Assembly (NCBI GenBank): GCA_020444325.1 | Contig: JAHLLD010000002.1 | Location: forward strand, 350,882 to 414,881 | Length of the DNA: 64,000 bases | From: a bacterium | Lineage (GTDB): Bacteria; Bacteroidota; Ignavibacteria; SZUA-365 | Direction of reading: 5' to 3' | Shown: one piece after another, positions 19,508-28,287 of the stretch | How the letters are laid out: each line of letters starts with the position of its first letter | Position numbering within the stretch: position 1 is the first letter of the stretch | Notes under the pieces: generated by a model | Database searches by the model: none | The model's input: the letters and a program-made list of their open reading frames with translations, nothing else | Told to the model about the DNA's origin: nothing | Program-made: the position numbers and the translations under genes

Positions 19508-21133
19508 TCAGAACGGACGCGTGAAGCGCAGGACGAAGTTGGGCGATTCGTCCCTGTCGAGCCGCCAGGAAGCACCGATGCGAAAATCGCCGGAGGCGCT
19601 TCCAAGGGCAACGCCGATATCGGATTTCCAGTTGTTGAGCACGAAGTCGTCAGTCATGTTGACGTCGTACGCTCCGCGTGTTACGTCCGTGAGCTCGCCG
19701 AGCAGCGGGGAGGCATTGTTCGTTGAACCGGCATTACCGAAGAAAATAATATTGGTGTTCTTCAGAATGTTCTTTGCCCAGCCGCGGGCGTTGCCCACGA
19801 TGCTGCTGCGGACGATGAACTCCGCACTGAGGAGCATGACATGACTGCCGGCGAACTCCTTGAAGCGATAACCCGGGAGTGTACCGGGTCCGCCGAGTTC
19901 GAAGGCGCGCTGCTGCGGTACCATGCCGTCGCTCACTCCTGCACGGGCGCGCAGGTTGAGATTCAGATGCTCACCGAGGGGCTGATAACGGCGCACGGAA
20001 GCCGTGATCTGCGAAAACTCGAAATCACCGGCGGCGAATCCGCCCGCCATCTCGTACTGTAGCTGTGCATCCCAGCCGTGTCCGCGATCGTCAAGGCTGG
20101 CAAGTGTATTGAAGCCTGCGGAAAACACCATGCTGTTGACGTTGCCATCGTTGATGGCCGGGTTGTAACGAAACTGCTTGTCTCCTCCGAAGATCGACCA
20201 GTTGGTCTCCCGGTTCATGTTCCCGTAGGTATCATGCACATACCCCGCACTTGCGCGCACATTGATGCCCGCTTCATTGCGGTAGTACCATGCAGCGGAA
20301 ACCGTGAAGCCTCTGCGCTCGAAGTAATCGAGATAATCCTCGCGTGCGATCAATGCCGTCGCCGTATTTTCATCACGGTCGAACGCCCACTGGTCTTTCG
20401 AGTCCGTCAGGCTGTATCCCTTTCCGCCGATCTCGATGATCTGATCGTCAAGATAGATGGGGAAATACATCCCGAGGCTGTAGCGCCAGGTATGATTGGC
20501 GAATCCGTAGCCGAGGGAAGCCGTGCTCACGAGCCAGGGTTTGCTGTGCCAGTACAGGCGCTTGGGCTGCGCGAGTCCGAGATACAGTCCCTCAACCCTG
20601 TTGTAACGGAGGAAGCTCTCATGAAGACGTGACATCATGGGGAACATCCACGGGAAGTCTCCGGGATATTTTTTGAAGAAGGTGTCCTCAAGATCAAACT
20701 CGTCACCATCTTCATCGTCTTTCCACCACGACCATTCGCTGTCTTCTTCATCCCATGAGCTGTCGTCTTCCCAGGAGCTGTCATCCTCCCAGGAACCGTC
20801 ATCTTCCCATTCATCCTCATCCCAGCTATCGTCAGATGTGTCGTCGATGCTGCGCTCGAGTGCTTCGAGGCGGTTCTCGATGTTGCTGATCTGCTGTTCG
20901 AGGGTGGCGATGCGTTCGTCGCGTTCCGCACTCTCGGGCTGTGACTCGATGCGTTCCAGTTCTGCATTGAGTCCGTCGAGTTCCTGGGTCAGCTTCTTCT
21001 GTTTGAGCTGAACTTCCTGCACTGCACGCAGACTGTCTTCCGCCGCAGGATCCACCTGCGCGAGCGCCGGTGTTGCCACGGCAAGCAGCAGGAAGAGCAG
21101 CAGCAGGGAAGGGATCGGTACAAAATGTTTCAT
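19508..21133 (-). CDS. Coiled-coil / acidic-repeat / Omp85-like barrel protein
   Basis: The 541-residue protein has a signal peptide (about 1-26, ending ATPALAQ), a predicted coiled coil (about 32-96, heptads such as 'LEQQISNIENRLEALERSI'), an extremely acidic Trp-rich stretch (about 97-150) with repeated hexads DDSSWE, and a C-terminal beta-barrel. The barrel includes 'FELGGPGTLPGYRFKEFAG', the pattern of Omp85/BamA and two-partner transporters, and ends in Phe. No POTRA domains are evident. It is probably an outer membrane protein with a periplasmic coiled-coil arm. Function is unknown. It is the last gene of a minus-strand group. Confidence 0.75.
   Translation of the reverse strand: MKHFVPIPSLLLLFLLLAVATPALAQVDPAAEDSLRAVQEVQLKQKKLTQELDGLNAELERIESQPESAERDERIATLEQQISNIENRLEALERSIDDTSDDSWDEDEWEDDGSWEDDSSWEDDSSWDEEDSEWSWWKDDEDGDEFDLEDTFFKKYPGDFPWMFPMMSRLHESFLRYNRVEGLYLGLAQPKRLYWHSKPWLVSTASLGYGFANHTWRYSLGMYFPIYLDDQIIEIGGKGYSLTDSKDQWAFDRDENTATALIAREDYLDYFERRGFTVSAAWYYRNEAGINVRASAGYVHDTYGNMNRETNWSIFGGDKQFRYNPAINDGNVNSMVFSAGFNTLASLDDRGHGWDAQLQYEMAGGFAAGDFEFSQITASVRRYQPLGEHLNLNLRARAGVSDGMVPQQRAFELGGPGTLPGYRFKEFAGSHVMLLSAEFIVRSSIVGNARGWAKNILKNTNIIFFGNAGSTNNASPLLGELTDVTRGAYDVNMTDDFVLNNWKSDIGVALGSASGDFRIGASWRLDRDESPNFVLRFTRPF
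20744..20815 (-). repeat. 18-bp tandem repeats encoding acidic DSSWED hexads
   Basis: About four imperfect 18-bp units (plus-strand units such as GTCATCCTCCCAGGAACC) sit inside the barrel gene and encode Asp/Glu/Ser/Trp hexads. The recurrence at DNA level suggests slippage-type expansion. Confidence 0.7.
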
Positions 21134-21232
21134 TGGTCACACCAATGCTGATGAATGATGCAATTTCACGCGTATACGCATGAGAGGGTAAAAAGTTCTC
21201 ACCATTTTCCCGGTCAGGGATGCGGTTCCGAA

Positions 21233-22045
21233 TCAGGGGGAGACGAGTTCGATTTTCATGGACTGGGTGGATGTAATCGGAATACGCATGTTGTTCGCGG
21301 TAACCATCAGCGTCTGATCCAGATTCAACTCAGCGTCGATTTTCGTGACCAGCCCTTCATCTGCCGAGTAGTAATATTTGCCCTTTCCTTCGCGCTTCCC
21401 GCTGACCATGATCTCCGCGTTCTGCACGATTTTCCCGTCGATGTCCTGTGCGGTTTCCACGATGATTTCGAGACTGTTGTGCCCATTGATGTCTTTCTCG
21501 GCCTTGACCGTGTACGTCTTTTCCGTTTCGGTGATGATCTCGGTTCCTTCTTCCGAACTGGTTGTATCCGATTCGTTACGTTCCCATTCTCCGCCAGCGT
21601 GCAGCTGCTCGGGATCGAGGCGGGCGAAGATATTCAGCTGCAGCATCAGCAGAGTCTGCGTTTTCGGGGCCAGCGCTCTGATGCTTGTGTCGACATCACT
21701 GACGTGTCCATCGGCGTCGAGGGTGAAGGTCACAGATTTCCCGGCTGATTCCGTTCCACTCGTCTCGGTTGTTTCCGGACCCTCGCTGATGGCGAGAGCG
21801 CTCTCGATGAGCATATTCAGACGGAGATCGCCACCATCCAGCTTTTCGACGACGGTCAGTATGGAGCTGATCGTGGTTTCATTTGTGCCGGTAATGGAGC
21901 GACCCTGGACTTCCTGGATGGTGAGGCCGGACTGCTCGATAAGGTACTTGTACTCCACGCCCTCTTCATAACGGAATATGGCATCCTGCGCGCGCACAGG
22001 CAGCGCCAGGACGAGAAGCACGAAGAGGTAGATAAGATTGCGCAT
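21233..22045 (-). CDS. Secreted protein of unknown function (paralogue B)
   Basis: This 270-residue protein has a signal peptide (MRNLIYLFVLLVLALPVRAQ) followed by one mixed beta-rich domain. I do not recognise a family with certainty; the general form (a quantified 'KYLIEQSG', 'TETEKTYTVKAEK', 'GLVTKIDAELNLDQT') resembles DUF6263-type periplasmic proteins. It shares layout and scattered residues with the gene just upstream, from which it is separated by only 18 bases, so the two are likely a duplicated co-transcribed pair. No catalytic motif is visible. Confidence 0.7.
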   Translation of the reverse strand: MRNLIYLFVLLVLALPVRAQDAIFRYEEGVEYKYLIEQSGLTIQEVQGRSITGTNETTISSILTVVEKLDGGDLRLNMLIESALAISEGPETTETSGTESAGKSVTFTLDADGHVSDVDTSIRALAPKTQTLLMLQLNIFARLDPEQLHAGGEWERNESDTTSSEEGTEIITETEKTYTVKAEKDINGHNSLEIIVETAQDIDGKIVQNAEIMVSGKREGKGKYYYSADEGLVTKIDAELNLDQTLMVTANNMRIPITSTQSMKIELVSP

Positions 22046-22063
22046 AAAAACTCCGGGGTATCA

Positions 22064-22945
22064 TTAATGAGATATGAGGTCAAGAACGGTATGGGTATTG
22101 ATGGAGGTCGGGATGACGCTTGATTCACCGCCGAAAAAGGCACGTGTTGCTTCCTTGTCGGCGTAGACGTCGACGTGACGGGGGAGGCCGCTGTCGATTT
22201 CCACGAGCATCTCACCGCTGCTTTTTGTCGTTTCCTCATTGTATTCTTCAAGCCTGCTGAAGATCAGCTTTTCCTCCATGCTGCTCAGGCCTTTCCAGCT
22301 GATTTTGACGCAGCGCTTCCCGGCAACCTCCTGCAGCTCCTCGACCACGTACTCGGTACTGCTCTGCAGGTAGCGGACGCCATTCCCGGTACCGTATTGA
22401 GGAATTGTTTTGCTGGGATTGAGCGTGTCCGCATGTGTTTCCGTCCATCGCATCCCGACTTCGAGGGGACGGGTGGGAAGGATGGGAAGAATCACCGCCC
22501 GCGGGGTGAACATGGCGTCATTTGCCGAGGGCCCGAGCATTCGCGACGCATTCAGCGGCTGCAGCGCACGGTTTTCCATGGTGAGTCCGGAAGGGGACTG
22601 CCGCACCAGGACAGGCTTGCCTGTGAGGATATTCTGCACGATCAGGTTCTGCTGCTGAATGCGCGGATCCGTGGTGCTTTCTTCGACAATGGCGGTATCC
22701 TGCACGGATCGGTAACTGATGCCGTTGGCTCCGACGGATTCGATCTCCACCGTCACGTAGCGTGTGGTTTTCCGGTTGATCTCCGTCGTCCGACCGTCAT
22801 TGGTCTGTCCGAGTGCATTGGTCTCTTCCAGCTGTTTGAACTTGTAGGTGTCCTTTGCAAGACGGTACGAAAGCTCGAACTGCTGGGCACCCGCGGAAAC
22901 AGTACAGAATGCCGCAAGGAAAAGGATCGGAAAAAGCTTCTTCAT
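22064..22945 (-). CDS. Secreted protein of unknown function (paralogue A)
   Basis: I start at ATG 22945 because it begins a clean signal peptide (MKKLFPILFLAAFCTVSAGAQQ); the longer frame adds 15 residues without a signal. The ~293-residue product starts its mature part with 'FELSYRLAKDTYKFKQLEE', comparable to 'FRYEEGVEYKYLIEQSG' in the downstream paralogue. It ends with a 'GLPRHVDVYADKEATRAF' segment matching the neighbour's end. Function is unknown; both may be periplasmic. A promoter-like box lies upstream on the minus strand. Confidence 0.7.
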   Translation of the reverse strand: MKKLFPILFLAAFCTVSAGAQQFELSYRLAKDTYKFKQLEETNALGQTNDGRTTEINRKTTRYVTVEIESVGANGISYRSVQDTAIVEESTTDPRIQQQNLIVQNILTGKPVLVRQSPSGLTMENRALQPLNASRMLGPSANDAMFTPRAVILPILPTRPLEVGMRWTETHADTLNPSKTIPQYGTGNGVRYLQSSTEYVVEELQEVAGKRCVKISWKGLSSMEEKLIFSRLEEYNEETTKSSGEMLVEIDSGLPRHVDVYADKEATRAFFGGESSVIPTSINTHTVLDLISH

Positions 22946-22985
22946 CGTGGGAAAAACGCATGAGGTGGTTGAAAAAACACGCATC

Positions 22986-22993
22986 TGCAAAGA
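22986..22993 (-). promoter_or_regulatory. Possible -7 promoter box for the paralogue pair
   Basis: On the minus strand CGTATCTTTG contains TATCTTTG, an exact fit to the Bacteroidota -7 consensus TAnnTTTG, about 40 bases before the chosen ATG at 22945. A TTTG lies upstream but at shorter than usual spacing. Confidence 0.45.
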
Positions 22994-23019
22994 TACGAAA
23001 GAACAGCGTCCAAATGATA

Positions 23020-23042
23020 CCCTCTCCGGGGAAAGGAGAGGG
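23020..23042 (-). terminator. Possible hairpin between amidohydrolase and paralogue pair
   Basis: CCCTCTCC and GGAGAGGG form an 8-bp stem with a 7-nt loop, downstream of the amidohydrolase on the minus strand. No strong T run follows, so termination is uncertain. Confidence 0.4.
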
Positions 23043-23100
23043 TGGTCAGCTGTTTGTACCCCGAAAATGGCAGGAATGTTTCACAGGAGGAAGAAAAGCG

Positions 23101-24822
23101 TTATTTCGCACTGTACACTTCGGTGCCCCGTACCCAGGTGGAAAGGACGCGGGTCGAAAGGAAATTCTCGCGCGGAATTTCAAGGATATTTGCGGACAGC
23201 ACAACGAAATCCGCCCATTTCCCGGGTTCGAGCGACCCGAGGTCGTCACCGAGTCCCGCCGCTTCTGCCGCCCAGGTGGTGAACGCCCGCACTGCCTGTT
23301 CGCGCGTCATGCGTTCGGCGGCATACCAACCGTTTTCCCACCTCTGTGTGCTGTTTTCATCGCTTCCGTCTGTGGTGAACGCAGCGGTGATATCCTGTGG
23401 TGTGGAAGGACGTCCTTCCGCATCCATACGGAATGCCGCGGCATACATACCGGCGAGTGGATCCGGGCGTTCCACCGGGAAATCACTGCCGCCGGGTACG
23501 ATGGTTCCGCTGCGGATGAGGGATTGCCATGCATACGCGCCCGCGATGCGAGCCGCACCGAGACGCGCCTCGGCCCAGTACATGTCGCTGGTGCAATGCG
23601 TCGGCTGCATCGAAGGCAGAACCCCGAGCGCCGCAAAGCGCGGAATATCGGCCGGCGAAATGACCTGGGCATGTTCCACCCGCAGGGGATAACGGGCCTC
23701 GCCAGCCTCTTCCAGTGCCATGGCATAAGCGTCGAGCACGGTGCGCACCGCGGCATCGCCGATGGCGTGCACGCAGACCTGCATCCCGGCCCGAATTGCA
23801 CGCGTGGACTCGTAAGCAATGGTGTCTCGGTCTATGATGGGGATGCCACGATTGCCTGCATCATCACGATACGGTTCCAGCAGCCACGCCCCCCGTGAGC
23901 CGAGTGCACCATCAGCGTACAGCTTGAGGCCTGCAATGGTAAGTTGTTGCGCACCAATACTTTGACGTCCCCGCTTAAGGTTCGACTCCCATGTATCCCC
24001 GCGTCCGTCGACGTACCCCACCATATGAAACGGGAAAGCGTCATCTTCAATCAATCCGCGCAACGCCTCGATATCCTCGCCGTCGAGTCCCATATCGTGC
24101 ATGCCCGTCATGCCCGTCGCGAGACAGCGGCGTATGGCTGCCGCATAGGCGCTGCGTCGCTGCTCCATATCCGGGGGAGGGATATGGCTGCGTACGAGTT
24201 CCATTGCATTGTCGAGGAGGATTCCCGTTGGATTGCCGTTCACATCGCGCAGTATGCGTCCTCCTTCCGGGTCGGGCGTGTCCCGCGTAATATTGCAGCG
24301 CTCAAGTGCAGCCGAATTGACCCAGCCGGCATGGCCGTCAACGCGGCTGAGGAAGACCGGGTGCGCGGTGGTAACCGCATCCAGATCCCGCATCGAAGGG
24401 AATTCCTGCTTTTCCCAGTCATTTTGATCCCATCCTCTGCCGCGAATCCAGTCGCCTTCGGTGTAATTCCGGAGCTGATCCCGTAAGAGCGATTGTATTT
24501 CAGCGACGCTGCCGGTGCCGAGCAACTGCACAGTTACTTCCTCCTCCCCGAGTCCGTAAAGATGCGCATGCGCATCGATGAAGCCCGGGAATACCTGTGC
24601 ACCAGCGAGGTCAACCTCCCTGCGTGGATGCCATTTCCCGCTCAATTCCTCATATGAGCCGGTGGCGGCGATGCGTCCGTCACGCACTACGAAAGCCCCG
24701 GTGGTGCTGAGCTGGTCGTCCATCGTGTGGACTTCGGCATTATGGAACAGGGTATCACAGTCAGGAGAAGAGCAGGCAGTCATGAATAGTCCGATCGCAA
24801 GTACAATGATGAAGCGTTTCAT
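23101..24822 (-). CDS. Amidohydrolase lipoprotein (YtcJ-like, amidohydrolase 3)
   Basis: I use ATG 24822, which gives a lipoprotein signal with lipobox 'FMTAC' ([20 protein letters not shown]); the longer frame lacks one. The ~573-residue product has the 'GFIDAHAHL' metal site near residue 75, '[19 protein letters not shown]', 'RVEHAQVIS' and 'GGSDFPVE', the pattern of the metal-dependent amidohydrolase 3 family that includes YtcJ. It should hydrolyse an amide or similar bond at the cell envelope; the substrate cannot be deduced. It is divergent from the metallopeptidase-barrel gene. Confidence 0.9.
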   Translation of the reverse strand: MKRFIIVLAIGLFMTACSSPDCDTLFHNAEVHTMDDQLSTTGAFVVRDGRIAATGSYEELSGKWHPRREVDLAGAQVFPGFIDAHAHLYGLGEEEVTVQLLGTGSVAEIQSLLRDQLRNYTEGDWIRGRGWDQNDWEKQEFPSMRDLDAVTTAHPVFLSRVDGHAGWVNSAALERCNITRDTPDPEGGRILRDVNGNPTGILLDNAMELVRSHIPPPDMEQRRSAYAAAIRRCLATGMTGMHDMGLDGEDIEALRGLIEDDAFPFHMVGYVDGRGDTWESNLKRGRQSIGAQQLTIAGLKLYADGALGSRGAWLLEPYRDDAGNRGIPIIDRDTIAYESTRAIRAGMQVCVHAIGDAAVRTVLDAYAMALEEAGEARYPLRVEHAQVISPADIPRFAALGVLPSMQPTHCTSDMYWAEARLGAARIAGAYAWQSLIRSGTIVPGGSDFPVERPDPLAGMYAAAFRMDAEGRPSTPQDITAAFTTDGSDENSTQRWENGWYAAERMTREQAVRAFTTWAAEAAGLGDDLGSLEPGKWADFVVLSANILEIPRENFLSTRVLSTWVRGTEVYSAK

Positions 24823-25033
24823 GGGGAATGCGTGGAAATTGAATGGTCGGCGTAACCCAATATACGAAATCGGTGTCAAAGGGATGTCCGGTTCGCCGCT
24901 CAGTACAATTCCGTGTATTTCAGCGGAGATGGCTAAACGCTTGCGCATAAATGGCTTGACTGATCTGCGTTCGCTGGCTATTATGTTGCATTGATGATTT
25001 TTCCATGTATTGGTTCATTTCGAGGCAGATTAC
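24823..25033. promoter_or_regulatory. Divergent promoter region, amidohydrolase / peptidase-barrel gene
   Basis: This 211-base gap separates two divergent starts. On the minus strand, CGTATATTGG at 24857-24866 resembles a -7 box (TAnnTTTG, one mismatch) for the amidohydrolase. No operator, riboswitch or RNA gene was recognised. Confidence 0.35.
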
Positions 25034-28000
25034 ATGATGCCTAAGCGCATTATTACCACCGTTCTCATCCTGATGATACTGCCGTTCTTTGCTGAGCAGG
25101 GAAGTGCGCAGTATTTCGGGAAGAACAAGGTGCAGTACACGGATTTCGACTGGTATTACATTCAGTCGGAACATTTTGATGTGTATTACGCGAACGACGG
25201 GTATGAGCTCGCCGCCTTCACCGCGCGCGCTGCGGAAGTGGCGCTTGAAAGTGTGCAGAAGACCCTCGGATACCGCATTACACAGCGCATCCCCTTCATT
25301 GTCTACAACTCCCACAACGACTTTCAGCAGACGAATGTCGTCGGCAGTTACCTCGAAGAGGGCATCGGCGGTGTGACGGAGCTGTTCAAAAACCGCGTCG
25401 TGATTCCCTTTGAGGGCTCATATTCGCAGTTCCGGCATGTGATTCACCACGAGTTGGTGCATGCCGTGATCAACGAGATGTTCTACGGCGGGTCTTTCCA
25501 GGCAGCGGTGTCGAACCGTATCCAGCTCGTGCTGCCGCTGTGGATGAATGAAGGACTGGCGGAGTATGAAGCGCTCGGTGGCTGGGATACGAATTCCGAC
25601 ATGTTCATTCGCGATGCGTCGACGAGCAATTACCTGCCGCCGATTCAGTATCTGGGCGGATATTTTGCCTATCGCGGGGGACAGTCGGTCTGGTGGTATA
25701 TCAGCGAAAAATACGGGGAGCAGAAAATCGCCGAAGTACTCAACAGCATCCGTTCCCGGCGTAGTGTCGATCGCGGGTTGAAAGAGTCTATCGGACTCGA
25801 TCTCAAGGAACTGTCAGAGCGCTGGATGAATGAGCAGAAGAAACTGTACTACCCGGATGTCGCCATCCGGGAGTCTCCGCGCGACTACGCGAAACGGCTC
25901 ACGGATCACAACAAGGCGGGTGCGTTTTATAATACGAGTCCGGCCATTTCCCCGTCGGGTGATCGCATCGCCTTTATTTCCAACCGTGACGACTATTTCG
26001 GCGTGTACATGATGTCTGCCATTGACGGCAGCAACGTGCGTAAAATCCTTGACGGAAATAACACGAACGATTTTGAAGAACTGCATCTGCTGACGCCCGG
26101 CCTCACCTGGTCGCCGGACGGCAAGTTCCTGGCTCTGGCATCCAAAGCGGGAGCGAACGACGCCATCAGCATCGTGGATGCGGAAAGCGGTGATTACGAG
26201 GCTCTTCCGGTCAGCAAGGACGGCATCTTCTCCGTGCAGTGGTCCCCTGACGGCGGTCGCATTGCCTATGTCGGGAATTCCACCATACAGAGCGATATCT
26301 GGGTGTATGACCTGAAGGAAAAACGCACGCGAAAACTGATGGATGACGTGTTCAATGATGCGGAGCCGTCATGGTCGCCGGATGGAAAGTACATTTACTT
26401 CTCAAGTGACCGGCAGCAGTATCTCGAGCCATCGGCGCTGCCGGAAGATTTCAACATCTTTGAACATGATTACAACCAAATGGACCTGTATCGCGTCGAG
26501 GTGGAAAACGGTCGCATCGAGCGACTCACGAGTACGCCGAATGCCGACGAAAGCTATCCCATCGTGAGTCCCGAAGGCGACAAACTGCTGTTCATCGCCG
26601 ACAGGAACGGTATCAAGAACCTGTACATCCATGAATTCGAGAGTGGGAGAGAGTATCCCATCACCAATTCCCTGAGCGGCGTGTATCAGATGTCGATCTC
26701 AGAGGACGGAAAAAAACTGGCGTTCTCGTCCATGTTTGAAGCTGGCTTCGACATTTTCCTGCTCAAGTCTCCCTTCGAGCGGGAAGCCGTAGACGAGCTT
26801 CCGCCGACGGTATATCTCGAGCGGCGTATCCAGGAAAAGGATATGGAGAGTACCGGGGCATCGCTGGCGAGTGCGACAGCAGTTCCCGACGACACTGCTT
26901 CCGAGGAGGAAAACGTTGCCGTCGGCAATGATGTCGTTATTCAGCTTGGCCAGCAGCAGGATGCGGACGACACGCTTACGACCACGAAAGCGGGAAAGGA
27001 CCGTATCCTCTTCGGCGGAGATCTGGGGGGACGCGATCCGGAGGCACAACGCGCCGCGTTCGCGCTGCAGAACTACAAGAAGGAGAACGGCGAGTTTGTC
27101 ATCAACAAATACAAGCTCAGCTTTTCTGCTGACCTCGTGTATGGCAATGCCGGCTTCAGTACGTTCTACGGCGTTCTGGGAACGACGCAGATGGCGTTCA
27201 GCGACATGCTCGGCAATCATCAGATCATGTTCCTCACGAATCTGATCGGTGATCTGAAAAACAGCGATTACGCGCTGGGCTATTACTATCTGCCGGGACG
27301 CATTGACTGGGGCGTGCAGGGATTCCACAGCGCGCGCTTTCTGCTCAGCTACACCGGTGGTGACTATGAAGATCTCGTACGCTACCGGCAATATGGATTC
27401 GGTCTCAGCGCATCGTATCCCTTCAACAAATTCAATCGTCTCGAAGGATCCGTGACCTGGATGAATCTTTCCCAGGAAAACCTTGACCGCGTCGATTTGC
27501 CCATCAGTGAACGTTCCGTCATCGTCCCCAATATCGGCTTCGTGCATGACAACAGCCTCTGGGGTGGCTGGTCCCCTGTACGCGGTTCACGCTACGAAGT
27601 GCGCGCGTTCGGAAGTCCGGGCCTCGGCAGTTCCTCGTTGACATTCCTTTCCGCCACGTTCGACTATCGAAAGTACTGGCGTTTCTGGAGTGATTTCTCC
27701 TTCGTGCTGCGCGGATCGGGCGGCGGCAGTTTCGGACGCAATCCCCAGCGCTTTTTCCTCGGAGGAACGGACAACTGGATCAACCGCACGTTTGAGAATG
27801 GACGCATCCCCATCAACAGTGAAGAAGATTTTGCCTTCCTCACCGCAGCCCTGCCCATGCGCGGTTACAACTACAATGCGCGCATCGTGACGCGGTATGG
27901 ACTGGGAAATGCAGAACTGCGATTCCCGCTGGTGAAGTACTTCCTCGGTGGTGTGCTGCCGTATATCCTCCAGACTGTCAACGGCGCGATTTTCCTCGAC

Positions 28001-28213
28001 GTTGGTGCAGCGGTCGATACCTTCGACAATTTCAAGGCCTTTGAACGCGATGCGAACGGCAACCTCATCAACGGAGACCTGCTGATCGGTACCGGCGTCG
28101 GAGCGCGCATGTGGTTCCTCGGTTTCCCGTTGAAATTCGATATCGCCTGGGCACATCATGGCGGTGGCTTCTCCAGTCCGAAATACTATTTCTCCCTCGG
28201 TGCGGATTTCTGA
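25034..28213 (+). CDS. Metallopeptidase MA-like / TolB propeller / Omp85-like barrel fusion
   Basis: I start at ATG 25034 (25037 also possible), giving a signal peptide that ends GSAQ. The ~1059-residue protein has a peptidase MA-like zinc protease domain with HExxH 'HHELVHA' (about 139-143) and the glu-zincin helix 'WMNEGLAEYEAL'. About residues 280-590 are PD40/TolB-type propeller repeats ('AISPSGDRIAFISNRD', 'WSPDGKFLALAS', 'WSPDGKYIYFSSDRQ'). The last ~360 residues form an Omp85-like barrel ('RFFLGGTDNWINRTF', final Phe). It is likely an outer membrane-anchored protease or chaperone-like factor; substrate unknown. A strong terminator follows. Confidence 0.85.
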   Translation: MMPKRIITTVLILMILPFFAEQGSAQYFGKNKVQYTDFDWYYIQSEHFDVYYANDGYELAAFTARAAEVALESVQKTLGYRITQRIPFIVYNSHNDFQQTNVVGSYLEEGIGGVTELFKNRVVIPFEGSYSQFRHVIHHELVHAVINEMFYGGSFQAAVSNRIQLVLPLWMNEGLAEYEALGGWDTNSDMFIRDASTSNYLPPIQYLGGYFAYRGGQSVWWYISEKYGEQKIAEVLNSIRSRRSVDRGLKESIGLDLKELSERWMNEQKKLYYPDVAIRESPRDYAKRLTDHNKAGAFYNTSPAISPSGDRIAFISNRDDYFGVYMMSAIDGSNVRKILDGNNTNDFEELHLLTPGLTWSPDGKFLALASKAGANDAISIVDAESGDYEALPVSKDGIFSVQWSPDGGRIAYVGNSTIQSDIWVYDLKEKRTRKLMDDVFNDAEPSWSPDGKYIYFSSDRQQYLEPSALPEDFNIFEHDYNQMDLYRVEVENGRIERLTSTPNADESYPIVSPEGDKLLFIADRNGIKNLYIHEFESGREYPITNSLSGVYQMSISEDGKKLAFSSMFEAGFDIFLLKSPFEREAVDELPPTVYLERRIQEKDMESTGASLASATAVPDDTASEEENVAVGNDVVIQLGQQQDADDTLTTTKAGKDRILFGGDLGGRDPEAQRAAFALQNYKKENGEFVINKYKLSFSADLVYGNAGFSTFYGVLGTTQMAFSDMLGNHQIMFLTNLIGDLKNSDYALGYYYLPGRIDWGVQGFHSARFLLSYTGGDYEDLVRYRQYGFGLSASYPFNKFNRLEGSVTWMNLSQENLDRVDLPISERSVIVPNIGFVHDNSLWGGWSPVRGSRYEVRAFGSPGLGSSSLTFLSATFDYRKYWRFWSDFSFVLRGSGGGSFGRNPQRFFLGGTDNWINRTFENGRIPINSEEDFAFLTAALPMRGYNYNARIVTRYGLGNAELRFPLVKYFLGGVLPYILQTVNGAIFLDVGAAVDTFDNFKAFERDANGNLINGDLLIGTGVGARMWFLGFPLKFDIAWAHHGGGFSSPKYYFSLGADF

Positions 28214-28235
28214 TCCCGCCGTGTCTTGTCATTCA

Positions 28236-28271
28236 CCGCCCTGTTTGCGATGTTGACAGGGCGGTTTTTTT
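28236..28271 (+). terminator. Intrinsic terminator of the peptidase-barrel gene
   Basis: CCGCCCTGT pairs perfectly with ACAGGGCGG around an 11-nt loop and is followed by seven T residues. It lies just upstream of asd. Confidence 0.92.
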
Positions 28272-28287
28272 ATTGAGTATATACGCC

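Noticed and set aside
24823-24948. A 42-residue N-terminal extension of the amidohydrolase
   Set aside because: A clean lipoprotein signal starts at the internal ATG at 24822.
28111-28287. An upstream in-frame extension of asd
   Set aside because: It runs through the end of the preceding gene and its terminator, and the NADP-binding motif begins at the ATG at 28288.
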